The position numbers and the translations under genes are program-made. A DNA stretch of 64,000 nt from AAA044-D11 sp965268555 (GTDB lineage: Bacteria; Actinomycetota; Actinomycetes; Nanopelagicales; Nanopelagicaceae): positions 1 to 64,000 of the forward strand of contig OZ254174.1 of the NCBI GenBank assembly GCA_965268555.1, read 5' to 3'. Of this stretch, positions 9,418-17,584 are shown piece by piece. The notes beneath the pieces are model-generated. The model had not been told where the DNA came from and did no database searches. It was given only the letters and a program-made list of their open reading frames with translations. How positions within the stretch are numbered: the first letter of the stretch is position 1; every line of letters begins with the position of its first letter.

Positions 9418-9930
9418 ATGTCAACAGCAATTCTTCACACAAGTATGGGCGATGTAAGCATCGAACTTTTTCCAAATCATGCACCAAAGACAGTTGCTAA
9501 CTTTGTTGAACTAGCAACCGGAAAGCGTGAATGGGTAGATCCAATAACTGGCGAGAAAACTTCAAAGAATCTTTATGATGGAACTGTCTTCCACCGTGTT
9601 ATCGCAAATTTCATGATTCAAGGTGGAGATCCACTTGGTAATGGAACTGGCGGACCGGGATATCAATTCGCAGATGAGTTTCATGGCGAGCTAGCTTTTG
9701 ATCGCCCTTACATTCTTGCAATGGCAAATGCTGGCCCTGGAACAAATGGTTCACAATTCTTCATTACAGTTGCCGAGACCGCTTGGTTAAACCGCAAGCA
9801 CACAATCTTCGGTGAAGTAAAAGATGAAGCATCAAAGAAAGTTGTTGATGCGATTGCTGCAGTTAAAACTGGTGGTCAAGATCGCCCAGTTCAAGCTGTA
9901 AAAATTAATTCTGTAACAATCTCTGAATAA
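9418..9930 (+). CDS. ppiA: Cyclophilin-type peptidyl-prolyl cis-trans isomerase
   Basis: Catalyses cis-trans isomerisation of Xaa-Pro bonds in the cytosol. The 170-residue protein is a single cyclophilin domain without a signal peptide. Active-site residues are visible: R60, F65 and Q68 in FHRVIANFMIQGG, the GSQFFIT strand (111-117), W123 and H128. A purine-rich AAAGGG lies about 10 bases before the ATG at 9418. The gene follows gyrA and two tRNAs, as ppiA does in mycobacteria, and the rhomboid gene starts 4 bases after its stop. Confidence 0.95.
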   Translation: MSTAILHTSMGDVSIELFPNHAPKTVANFVELATGKREWVDPITGEKTSKNLYDGTVFHRVIANFMIQGGDPLGNGTGGPGYQFADEFHGELAFDRPYILAMANAGPGTNGSQFFITVAETAWLNRKHTIFGEVKDEASKKVVDAIAAVKTGGQDRPVQAVKINSVTISE

Positions 9931-9934
9931 TCCA

Positions 9935-10501
9935 ATGAAAGAGCGGCAATCACTCACTACGAGCCTGATTGTTTTAATATCTGGCTGTTTTCTCTTAGCT
10001 GAGTATTTTCTTCCAGATCTGCAATCTCAGCTAGCTCTTTTTTATGGTGGAGATTATTCCAATGGATATTTTCCGGGTGTCTCAACTGGTCAGTGGTACC
10101 GACTTCTAACAGTCGCCCTTACACACGCTGGATGGTTGCACTTGATATTTAACATGTTGGCTCTTTACTCAATTGGTACTCCAATTGAAAACTTTTTGGG
10201 GCGGGCCCGATACTTATTCATTTTTCTAGGCTCACTCATAGCGGCTTCGCTCACATCACTATATTTTGGACCACACAATATTTATGCTGTCGGCGCATCC
10301 GGCGCAATTTATGGTCTCTTTGGTTCACTATTTGTTATCGGCAAAAAATCTGGGGCGAATTATCAGAACATTACTGGCGTAATAATTATCAACCTACTTA
10401 TTACTTTCACAGTTCCGGGAATTGATTGGCGGGCACACATCGGAGGATTAGTAGCCGGAATTGTTATTACTTATCCCTTAATGTTCCGCAGGAGAACTTG
10501 A
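9935..10501 (+). CDS. Rhomboid-family intramembrane serine protease
   Basis: A 188-residue integral membrane protein with about six hydrophobic helices. It has the rhomboid catalytic dyad: Ser122 in GASG (120-123) and His168 in WRAHIGG, plus the conserved HxxxN (H69, N73) in the oxyanion-hole helix. Rhomboids cleave transmembrane substrates within the bilayer; the substrate here is unknown. It starts 4 bases after the cyclophilin gene and probably shares its transcript. Its 3' end overlaps the convergent Fe-S oxidoreductase gene by 31 bases. Confidence 0.92.
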   Translation: MKERQSLTTSLIVLISGCFLLAEYFLPDLQSQLALFYGGDYSNGYFPGVSTGQWYRLLTVALTHAGWLHLIFNMLALYSIGTPIENFLGRARYLFIFLGSLIAASLTSLYFGPHNIYAVGASGAIYGLFGSLFVIGKKSGANYQNITGVIIINLLITFTVPGIDWRAHIGGLVAGIVITYPLMFRRRT

Positions 10502-12432
10502 GCAACATCTAAAACTCCAATATCGGACTCTCTTGCAACCATTCCATCACTGACCATAATTCGGCAGAACGGACAAGCAACAGCAACTTCCTGTACTTTT
10601 GTCGCAATTGCTTCATCAACACGATTTAAATTAATCCGTGTACCAATTGTTTCTTCCATCCACATGCGGCCACCACCAGCGCCACAACAGAATGAACGAT
10701 CTTGATTTCTTGGCATCTCGGTAACTTCAACACCAGTTGATTCCAAAAGTTCGCGTGGTGGTTGGTAAATCTGATTGTGACGTCCCAGGTAACAAGGATC
10801 GTGATAAGTCAGTGTTGCATCGCTCTTGTGCGGTGAAGTCTTTAACTTCCCCTCTTTAATTAATTGATTAAGCAGTTGCGTGTGATGAACCATTTGCAAT
10901 TCAAAACCTTGTTGTTTGTAATCTCGCCCAATTGTCGTGAAGCAATGTGGACAAGTAACGACAACTTTCTTTACGCCGCGAGCACCAAAAGTTTGTTGCA
11001 GAGTCTCAATGTTTTCGCGAGAGAGAATCTGATACAAGAATTCATTTCCGGAACGGCGAGCTGGATCCCCAGTACAAGTTTCGCGTTGTCCTAAAACTCC
11101 AAAAGATGTTCCAGACATATATAGAAGTTCGGCGACGGCTTTAGTTGTTTTCTTTGCCCGCTCTTCGTACGCACCGGCGCAACCAACCCAAAATAAATAC
11201 TCAACATCTTCTGGAATTTCATTTTCAATGACTGTCACTGGAAAGTCGCATTCGGAAATCCAAGCGTTTCTATCAGTGCGGTTCGCACCCCACGGATTAC
11301 CGGTTTTCTCGAGGTTTCTAAAAGTTCCACCTAGTTCAGAAGGAAATTCGGACTCCACTAATACTTGGAATCGGCGCATATTTACAATGTGATCGATATG
11401 TTCAATATCTACCGGGCACTCTTCAACGCAAGCACCACAAGTAGTGCAAGACCATAAGACTTCAGGCGAAATAGTGTTTCCGACAATCGGTTCTTCGTTG
11501 CCAACCTTGGTTAAAGCATGATCGCGCATGGCCATTATTAAAAGCTTTGGCGAGAGCGGTTTATCGGTATGCCAAGCCGGACATTGAGATTGGCAGCGAC
11601 CGCACTCAGTGCAACTTGCCATATCAAGCAAGCCCTTCCAAGAAATGTCGGCGCTCTTACCAATACCAAATACGTCATCTTCTTTCGGATCTTCAAAATC
11701 AATTGGCTTGCCATGCGAAATCATTTCTGGCAATTCGCCAAGCGCTGGCCTGGAATCTAAATTGCGTTTGAAAAATATGTTAAATGGCGCCAAGAACCTG
11801 TGCCATGCAACACCCATGGTTAAATCGCTAGAAATTACTAAAAACCAGAGAGCGGAAATCCAAATCTTAATTCCAGCGACAATCTGAACCGCAGTAGCAT
11901 TTACATAATATTGGTGTTCTAAGTAGTCCAGAGTGATTACACAAATTACAACTGCAAGAATAGTTGCCTCAACATAATAAGCTTTTAAAGATTTCGATCC
12001 TAAAAATCTCGAAGTTCTAGATAAATATTTAAATCTTGTAACTTGGCGAATTCCTATCAACGCAACAATTCCAACACCTGTTGTCCAAGCTATTGCTAAA
12101 ACAAAATATCGGTATGGTGCCCAATTTCCAATAATAGGAAGCACAAAAGATGGATCAATAATTTGGCCGTATGCAGTAATCAAAGTTCCGAGTAGTGCAA
12201 CAAAACCAATCATTACAAACCAGTGTGCAATTGCAGAACCGGTAAAGCGGAGCATCTTTGTGTGCAACAAGATTTCGCGCGCCATTACTTTCGCTCTGGC
12301 ACCCTTGTTCGCAAACCTTGCCGGATCGCTCTGTCCCGATGCTATTCGGCGGTACATCTCCCGCAGTTTTAAAGCGAAGCTGGCAACGGCTATCAGAGTA
12401 AATACATAGAGAACGATCGCCGCATAGCTCAT
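10471..12432 (-). CDS. Membrane Fe-S oxidoreductase, EtfD/HdrD-like
   Basis: A 653-residue protein. An N-terminal membrane part (several helices within about residues 1-215, NarI/HdrE-like) is followed by two [4Fe-4S] motifs, CTECGRCQSQCP (about 272) and CTTCGACVEECP (about 327), and two Cys-rich CCG domains that include FCCGAGGGRMWME near 585. The same architecture occurs in mycobacterial Rv0338c (EtfD), proposed to pass electrons from electron-transfer flavoprotein, reduced in beta-oxidation, into the quinone pool. That role is inference from family, but it would suit the acyl-CoA catabolism encoded at 55-64 kb. It is divergent from dnaK and overlaps the rhomboid gene by 31 bases at its 3' end. 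Confidence 0.85.
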   Translation of the reverse strand: MSYAAIVLYVFTLIAVASFALKLREMYRRIASGQSDPARFANKGARAKVMAREILLHTKMLRFTGSAIAHWFVMIGFVALLGTLITAYGQIIDPSFVLPIIGNWAPYRYFVLAIAWTTGVGIVALIGIRQVTRFKYLSRTSRFLGSKSLKAYYVEATILAVVICVITLDYLEHQYYVNATAVQIVAGIKIWISALWFLVISSDLTMGVAWHRFLAPFNIFFKRNLDSRPALGELPEMISHGKPIDFEDPKEDDVFGIGKSADISWKGLLDMASCTECGRCQSQCPAWHTDKPLSPKLLIMAMRDHALTKVGNEEPIVGNTISPEVLWSCTTCGACVEECPVDIEHIDHIVNMRRFQVLVESEFPSELGGTFRNLEKTGNPWGANRTDRNAWISECDFPVTVIENEIPEDVEYLFWVGCAGAYEERAKKTTKAVAELLYMSGTSFGVLGQRETCTGDPARRSGNEFLYQILSRENIETLQQTFGARGVKKVVVTCPHCFTTIGRDYKQQGFELQMVHHTQLLNQLIKEGKLKTSPHKSDATLTYHDPCYLGRHNQIYQPPRELLESTGVEVTEMPRNQDRSFCCGAGGGRMWMEETIGTRINLNRVDEAIATKVQEVAVACPFCRIMVSDGMVARESDIGVLDVAQVLLRNIKG

Positions 12433-12507
12433 GTGAGAAGGCTAGAGCCCACGCTCCTATCCGTCGGGAATATCCCGCCCAAAGCGGGCGTTACCTGATT
12501 ACCTCAA

Positions 12508-12528
12508 CTTGAGTCAGCTCGGCTCAAT
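12508..12528. promoter_or_regulatory. HAIR-type HspR operator upstream of dnaK
   Basis: CTTGAGT (12508-12514), a 7-base spacer, then GCTCAAT (12522-12528). The HspR consensus is CTTGAGT-N7-ACTCAAG: the left arm is exact and the right arm matches at 5 of 7 positions. A further GGCTCAAT copy lies at 12544-12551 inside the promoter spacer. hspR itself is the fourth gene of the downstream operon, so autoregulation is expected. Confidence 0.8.
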
Positions 12529-12531
12529 CTT

Positions 12532-12560
12532 TTGACATCGAGCGGCTCAATTGCGAGAAT
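12532..12560 (+). promoter_or_regulatory. Probable sigma70-type promoter of the dnaK operon
   Basis: A perfect -35 hexamer TTGACA (12532-12537), a 17-base spacer and a -10-like GAGAAT (12555-12560). The HAIR element ends only 3 bases before the -35 and an extra GGCTCAAT half-site lies in the spacer, so bound HspR would hinder RNA polymerase. The predicted start leaves a leader of about 45 bases before dnaK. Assigned from hexamers and spacing only. Confidence 0.6.
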
Positions 12561-12613
12561 TCGACCATAGCCGGTCAGAAATCAGGCTGAAGTAATGAGA
12601 AAAGGAGCACGAA

Positions 12614-14437
12614 ATGGCTAGAGCAGTCGGAATCGACTTAGGAACAACAAATAGTTGCGTATCAGTATTAGAAGGTGGCGAGCCATCTGTAATCACGAAC
12701 GCTGAAGGCGCACGCACAACCCCATCGATCGTTGCCTTCGCTAAAAATGGCGAGGTTCTTGTCGGTGAAGTTGCGAAGCGTCAATCTGTAACAAACGTCG
12801 AACGCACAATTCGTTCCGTTAAACGCCACATGGGCACAAGCTGGAATATGGATATTGATGGCAAGAAGTACACGCCACAAGAGATCAGCGCTCGTATTTT
12901 GATGAAGTTAAAGCGCGATGCTGAAAGTTTTCTTGGTGACACAGTTACTGATGCAGTAATTACGGTTCCTGCATATTTCAATGATGCGCAACGCCAAGCA
13001 ACAAAAGAGGCTGGCGAAATTGCAGGCTTAAATGTTCTGCGTATTGTTAACGAGCCAACCGCCGCAGCACTTGCATATGGTTTAGACAAGGGAAGCGCCG
13101 AACAAACTATTTTGGTGTTCGACCTTGGTGGCGGAACATTCGACGTTTCACTTCTAGAAATTGGCGACGGCGTTGTTGAAGTTAAAGCAACCAACGGAGA
13201 CAATAATCTTGGTGGTGATGATTGGGATCAAGCACTAGTTGATTATTTAGTTAAAACTTTTGCCGCAAAGACCGGCATTGATTTAACAAAAGATAAGATG
13301 GCAATGCAACGCGTTCGTGAAGCAGCTGAAAAAGCAAAGATTGAACTATCTTCTTCACAACAAACTTCAATCAATCTTCCTTACATCACAGTAGATGCTG
13401 AGAAGAATCCACTCTTCTTGGATGAAACAATTACACGTGCACAATTCCAAGGCATGACTGCAGACCTACTTGAACGCTGCAAGAAACCATTCCAGTCAGT
13501 TCTAAAAGATGCTGGAATTCCAATCGCAGATATCGATCACGTTGTTCTAGTCGGTGGCTCAACTCGCATGCCAGCAGTTGTTGATCTAGTCCGCGATTTA
13601 ACTGGTGGAAAAGAGCCAAATAAGGGCGTAAACCCAGATGAGGTTGTTGCAGTTGGTGCAGCGCTTCAAGCTGGTGTTTTAAAGGGTGAAGTAAAAGATG
13701 TTCTACTTCTAGATGTAACTCCACTGTCACTTGGTATTGAAACCAAGGGTGGCGTTATGACTAAGTTGATTGAACGAAATACAACAATCCCAACAAAGCG
13801 TTCTGAAATTTTTACAACGGCTGATGACAATCAACCAGCTGTTCAAATTCAAGCTTTCCAGGGCGAGCGTGAAATGGCTGCTTATAACAAGCGTCTTGGC
13901 ATGTTCGAACTAACTGGAATCGCACCTGCGCCACGCGGCGTTCCACAAGTCGAAGTTACCTTCGATATTGATGCCAACGGAATCGTTCACGTGTCTGCGA
14001 AAGATCTAGGAACCGGCAAAGAACAATCAATGACAATCACTGGTGGATCTGCTCTTTCAAAGGAAGAGATTGATCGCATGATGAAGGATGCCGAGGCGCA
14101 TGCTGATGAAGATAAGCAACGTCGTGAAGAGGCTGAAGTTCGCAACACTGGCGACTCACTTGTTTATCAAACTGAAAAGTTCTTGAAAGACAACGCTGAA
14201 AAATTCACTGAAGGTGAGAACGCCGAAAAGCGTGGCGAAGTTGAGGCTGCTGTTACAGAGCTTAAGACAGCGCTCGAAGGCACTAATCTTTCAGCGATCA
14301 AATCAGCAACCGAGAAAGTTAGCGAACTTTCACAACAATTAGGTGCCGCGCTCTATGCAGCGAATGCTGCATCAGCAGAAGCTCCTCAAAGCGATGACGG
14401 CGTACAAGATGCCGAGATTGTTGAAGAGAGCAAGTGA
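12614..14437 (+). CDS. dnaK: Molecular chaperone DnaK (Hsp70)
   Basis: ATP-dependent Hsp70 chaperone. The 607-residue product begins with the nucleotide-binding motif GIDLGTTNSCVSV. It contains the phosphate-2 motif LVFDLGGGTFDVSLLE, the VLVGGSTRMP adenosine motif, the linker DVLLLDVTPLSLGIET and a substrate-binding domain, and ends in an acidic tail (DAEIVEE). The actinobacterial length is normal. AAAGGAG at about 12601-12607 is the ribosome binding site. It is first in dnaK-grpE-dnaJ-hspR(-pyrE), and grpE overlaps its end by 4 bases. Confidence 0.98.
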   Translation: MARAVGIDLGTTNSCVSVLEGGEPSVITNAEGARTTPSIVAFAKNGEVLVGEVAKRQSVTNVERTIRSVKRHMGTSWNMDIDGKKYTPQEISARILMKLKRDAESFLGDTVTDAVITVPAYFNDAQRQATKEAGEIAGLNVLRIVNEPTAAALAYGLDKGSAEQTILVFDLGGGTFDVSLLEIGDGVVEVKATNGDNNLGGDDWDQALVDYLVKTFAAKTGIDLTKDKMAMQRVREAAEKAKIELSSSQQTSINLPYITVDAEKNPLFLDETITRAQFQGMTADLLERCKKPFQSVLKDAGIPIADIDHVVLVGGSTRMPAVVDLVRDLTGGKEPNKGVNPDEVVAVGAALQAGVLKGEVKDVLLLDVTPLSLGIETKGGVMTKLIERNTTIPTKRSEIFTTADDNQPAVQIQAFQGEREMAAYNKRLGMFELTGIAPAPRGVPQVEVTFDIDANGIVHVSAKDLGTGKEQSMTITGGSALSKEEIDRMMKDAEAHADEDKQRREEAEVRNTGDSLVYQTEKFLKDNAEKFTEGENAEKRGEVEAAVTELKTALEGTNLSAIKSATEKVSELSQQLGAALYAANAASAEAPQSDDGVQDAEIVEESK

Positions 14438-14937
14438 CACTAGATCCACAAGAATCTGCATCAGAGAGTTCTGATCAAGAACTCTCTGATGCAGTAAACG
14501 AGGCGCTTGCCGAAGTTGAGATTGACGAAGTAGCGGTTTTAACTTCTGATCTCCAACGAGTACAAGCCGAATATGCAAATTACCGCAAGCGCGTAGATCG
14601 CGACCGCATTACTGCAAATGAAATTACAACCGCTGTTGTGCTTTCCGAACTACTTCCGGTTTTGGATGATATTGCACGCGCGAGCGAACATGGCGAATTA
14701 ACTGGTGGCTTTAAAGCTGTTGCTGACCAACTACTTGCCATAACAACAAAGTTTGGGCTTACCCAATTTGCAGATGTAGATGTTCCATTTGATCCAAACA
14801 TCCATGAAGCGCTTATGCATTCGACATCCCCAGATGTTAAAGAAACTTTGGTTACTCAAGTTTTACAACCCGGCTTCAAATTCAAAGAACGCGTAATTCG
14901 TCCAGCACGAGTCGCAGTTACTGATCCAGAGAGCTAA
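14434..14937 (+). CDS. grpE: Nucleotide exchange factor GrpE
   Basis: GrpE releases ADP from DnaK. The 167-residue protein has an acidic, disordered N-terminus (about 1-35), a coiled-coil with the AEYANYRKRVDRDR motif (about 45-60), and the C-terminal beta domain ending in LQPGFKFKERVIRPARVAV. The GTG start at 14434 overlaps the dnaK stop in GTGA, a translational-coupling arrangement. dnaJ follows after 6 bases. Confidence 0.95.
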   Translation: MTLDPQESASESSDQELSDAVNEALAEVEIDEVAVLTSDLQRVQAEYANYRKRVDRDRITANEITTAVVLSELLPVLDDIARASEHGELTGGFKAVADQLLAITTKFGLTQFADVDVPFDPNIHEALMHSTSPDVKETLVTQVLQPGFKFKERVIRPARVAVTDPES

Positions 14938-14943
14938 AAAGTA

Positions 14944-15867
14944 ATGGCGGCCAAGGATTTATACGAGAAAGATCTCTACTCGATCCTGGGCGTCAAAAAA
15001 AGCGATGATGCAGCTGCAGTAAAAAAGCAGTATCGAAAGCTGGCAAGAGAGCTCCATCCAGATAAAACTAAAGGCGATAAGAAATTAGAGGAGAAGTTCA
15101 AATCAGTTTCAGAGGCCTATGAAGTTCTTTCCGATGATAAAAAACGTGCTGAATACGATGAAATGCGCGATGCCTTCAAGAGCGGCCGCATCCCAACGGG
15201 TGGCGCAAACTTTGGCGGCGGCGGATTTCAGAACGCAGACTTCTCCGATCTTTTTGGCGGCGGCGGGCAAGATATTTTTGGAACAATTTTTGGCGCTGGC
15301 CGCGGACCAAGACGAGGTCCTGATTTAACTGCAGCCACAACAATTTCATTTAGAGATTCAATTTATGGAACAGAATTAGATCTCAAATTGGCGCCACAAG
15401 GCGGCAAAGCAAATTCTGTAACAACGAGAATTCCAGCAGGCATAAATGATGGCGCAAAGATAAAACTAAAAGGACGTGGCGGCTCCGGTCCAGCAGGTCC
15501 AGGAGATTTATTTGTAACTGTAAATGTTGTTAAGCACCCAATCTTTTCTAGAAGCGATGCAAATTTACTTATGGTCCTGCCAGTTACCTTTGCTGAGGCT
15601 GCGCTCGGGGCAGATATTAAAGTTCCAACACTCGATGGCGATGAAGTAACAGTTCGAATTGCACCTGGTACGCCAAGTGGCCGAACACTTAGAATTAAAT
15701 CTCGTGGTGTAAAAACAGTTCGAGGTGCTGGAGATTTGTTAATTACAGTTGAAGTTCAAGTGCCACAACGAGTCGATGGCAAAGCAAAAGAAGCGCTAGA
15801 AGCATTTGCAAAAGCAACAGAAGAATTTAATCCACGTGAAGATTTAGCGCAGAAGGCGAGGGCATAG
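14944..15867 (+). CDS. dnaJ: DnaJ/CbpA-type Hsp40 co-chaperone lacking the zinc finger
   Basis: Stimulates DnaK ATPase and delivers substrates. The J domain (about 8-75) has the essential HPD at 38-40. A Gly/Phe-rich linker (about 85-115, with repeated FGGGG) follows, then the two beta-sandwich substrate-binding domains. The central Cys-rich zinc finger (four CxxCxGxG) of class A DnaJ is absent; the 307-residue sequence contains no cysteine at all. By domain content it is therefore class B (CbpA-like), although it occupies the place in the dnaK operon where most actinobacteria carry a class A DnaJ. ATG at 14944 is 6 bases after grpE. hspR starts 2 bases after its stop. Confidence 0.93.
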   Translation: MAAKDLYEKDLYSILGVKKSDDAAAVKKQYRKLARELHPDKTKGDKKLEEKFKSVSEAYEVLSDDKKRAEYDEMRDAFKSGRIPTGGANFGGGGFQNADFSDLFGGGGQDIFGTIFGAGRGPRRGPDLTAATTISFRDSIYGTELDLKLAPQGGKANSVTTRIPAGINDGAKIKLKGRGGSGPAGPGDLFVTVNVVKHPIFSRSDANLLMVLPVTFAEAALGADIKVPTLDGDEVTVRIAPGTPSGRTLRIKSRGVKTVRGAGDLLITVEVQVPQRVDGKAKEALEAFAKATEEFNPREDLAQKARA

Positions 15868-15869
15868 AA

Positions 15870-16247
15870 ATGAGCAACAATGAACATTCAGATGACGAAG
15901 CAGTTTATGTAATTTCAATTGCATCTCAACTTTCGGGAATGCATCCACAAACTCTGCGCCAATACGATCGCATGGGTCTAGTTTCACCGGGGCGTGCAAG
16001 TGGCCGTGGACGTCGCTATTCGTTGCGAGACATTGCATCACTTAGAAATATCCAACGGCTTGTTGGCGAAGGCATAAATCTTGCTGGCATAGCGCGCATC
16101 ATTGAACTTGAGTCAGCAGTAGCTACGATGGCAATTGAAATGGCGAAACTTCGCACCGAAGTTGATGCCTTAATAGAAGCGAATCCACCAAAATCTCTGG
16201 TGCGAAAAGGTAAGCAAACAATCGTGGTTTATAAAGAAGAAGGCTAA
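15870..16247 (+). CDS. hspR: HspR, MerR-family heat-shock repressor
   Basis: A 125-residue MerR-family protein with an N-terminal winged-helix domain (YVISIASQLSGMHPQTLRQYDRMGLVSPGR) and a short C-terminal helix and basic tail. HspR represses the dnaK operon by binding HAIR inverted repeats with DnaK as corepressor, and is released on heat stress (established in Streptomyces and mycobacteria). A HAIR-like site is present upstream of dnaK at 12508-12528. The gene starts 2 bases after dnaJ, the canonical order. Confidence 0.95.
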   Translation: MSNNEHSDDEAVYVISIASQLSGMHPQTLRQYDRMGLVSPGRASGRGRRYSLRDIASLRNIQRLVGEGINLAGIARIIELESAVATMAIEMAKLRTEVDALIEANPPKSLVRKGKQTIVVYKEEG

Positions 16248-16256
16248 GGTTCACGC

Positions 16257-16790
16257 ATGAATTCGCGCGATAAATTGAAGGAAGAAATCCTTAGTAAGGC
16301 TGTTGTTCACGGGAAGGTAATTTTATCTTCCGGTAAAGAAGCAGATTATTACGTCGATCTTCGCCGGGTAACTCTTGATTCTGTCGCCGCACCACTAGTT
16401 GGTGAAGTGATGTTAGAGCTAACTAAAGATTGGGATTTTGAAGCAGTAGGCGGCCTAACGCTTGGCGCAGATCCTGTTGCAACAGCGATGATGCATGTTG
16501 CTGCAAGCAAGGGACGGAAGTTAGATTCATTTGTAGTTCGTAAAGCGGAAAAAGCACATGGATTACAACGTCGCATCGAAGGACCAGATGTTAAAGGCCG
16601 AAAAGTTCTTGCAGTGGAAGACACCTCTACTACTGGCGGTTCAGTTATGACGGCAGTTGAAGCGCTAAAAGAAGCTGGAGCGATTGTTGTTGGCGTTGCT
16701 GTAATTGTTGAGCGGGGTGCAGCACCACTAATTGCAGAGAATGGTCTGAAATATCTTGCGGCATATCAACTTGCAGATTTAGGTCTTTAA
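16257..16790 (+). CDS. pyrE: Orotate phosphoribosyltransferase
   Basis: Converts orotate and PRPP to OMP in pyrimidine synthesis. The 177-residue protein is a single type-I PRTase domain: the PRPP-binding loop is VLAVEDTSTTGGS and the N-terminal VILSSGKEADYYVDLRR is the orotate-side segment of OPRTs. It lies 9 bases downstream of hspR, so part of its expression may come from the stress operon. It ends 1 base from the convergent DedA gene, with no room for a terminator. Confidence 0.94.
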   Translation: MNSRDKLKEEILSKAVVHGKVILSSGKEADYYVDLRRVTLDSVAAPLVGEVMLELTKDWDFEAVGGLTLGADPVATAMMHVAASKGRKLDSFVVRKAEKAHGLQRRIEGPDVKGRKVLAVEDTSTTGGSVMTAVEALKEAGAIVVGVAVIVERGAAPLIAENGLKYLAAYQLADLGL

Positions 16791-16791
16791 C

Positions 16792-17433
16792 TTAACTCAA
16801 GTGTTTGCGGCTTCGCCACTCTTTAAAAATCTCCCAAAAAATTGGCGCGATTGAAACAATTACAATTAGCGCAACAATTGGTAGAACATATTGATCGACA
16901 GAACCCTTTAGTTTTTCACCTAAGACATAACCGCCCCAGATAAAACCTTGGGTCCAAACAAGTGCGCTAATAACATTCCAAAGAAAGAACTTCTGGTAAC
17001 TCATCTTTGCAATTCCCGCAGCCGGATTTACTAGGTGACGTACAACGGGGATGAATCTTCCAAGAAAGATCATCTTGGCGATTCCGTATTTATCAATCCA
17101 TTTCTGCAAAGTCTTTAATTTCTTAGGACTGAAATACTTAGAATCTTCGCGCCCAAATAGCTTCTCGCCGTATGCATAGCCCATCCAGTGTCCAAGTTGA
17201 GATCCAGCAATAGCGAAAATTGGTGCGCCAATTGCTAACTCGCGGATAGAGATATGAATTTTGATGGCAGCGCCAGTACCCGATGCAGCAAGGCCAGCCA
17301 TAAACAGAAGTGAGTCCCCGGGTAAGCCAATGACTATCGGAATGCCAGTCTCAACAAAAAGGATTAGAAAGACCCCAGCGAGCCCGAATGAGTTGATGGC
17401 CGATTCAGCATTGAACGCGTGGAGGATGTCCAT
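16792..17433 (-). CDS. DedA-family membrane protein
   Basis: A polytopic membrane protein of about 213 residues with the DedA (VTT) features: the GIPIVIGLPGDSLLFMAG amphipathic segment, the conserved arginines in FLGRFIPVVRHLVNPAAG, and a G-x-x-x-G-rich C-terminal half. DedA proteins are proposed lipid or undecaprenyl-phosphate flippases needed for envelope homeostasis; the exact substrate here is unknown. The start at 17433 is preferred because the family match begins at MDILHAFNAE. A longer in-frame ATG at 17484 would add 17 unusual residues. Confidence 0.88.
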   Translation of the reverse strand: MDILHAFNAESAINSFGLAGVFLILFVETGIPIVIGLPGDSLLFMAGLAASGTGAAIKIHISIRELAIGAPIFAIAGSQLGHWMGYAYGEKLFGREDSKYFSPKKLKTLQKWIDKYGIAKMIFLGRFIPVVRHLVNPAAGIAKMSYQKFFLWNVISALVWTQGFIWGGYVLGEKLKGSVDQYVLPIVALIVIVSIAPIFWEIFKEWRSRKHLS

Positions 17434-17520
17434 AGAGCGGCAAATATACCCACATATATTTAACGTATACCTATTTATTTGCATCTCACAGTGGTTCTAT
17501 GTGTAATCTTTCAGCCTCAT

Positions 17521-17540
17521 GAGCCCTAAAGATGGGGCTC
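17521..17540 (+). promoter_or_regulatory. Short hairpin in the hppA leader
   Basis: GAGCCC (17521-17526) and GGGCTC (17535-17540) form a 6-bp stem with an 8-base loop, 45 bases before the hppA start. No T-run follows, so it is not an obvious terminator. Role unknown. Confidence 0.3.
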
Positions 17541-17584
17541 GAGATTCACCGACAAGTTCAACGACGCACCTATAGGAGATCTTC

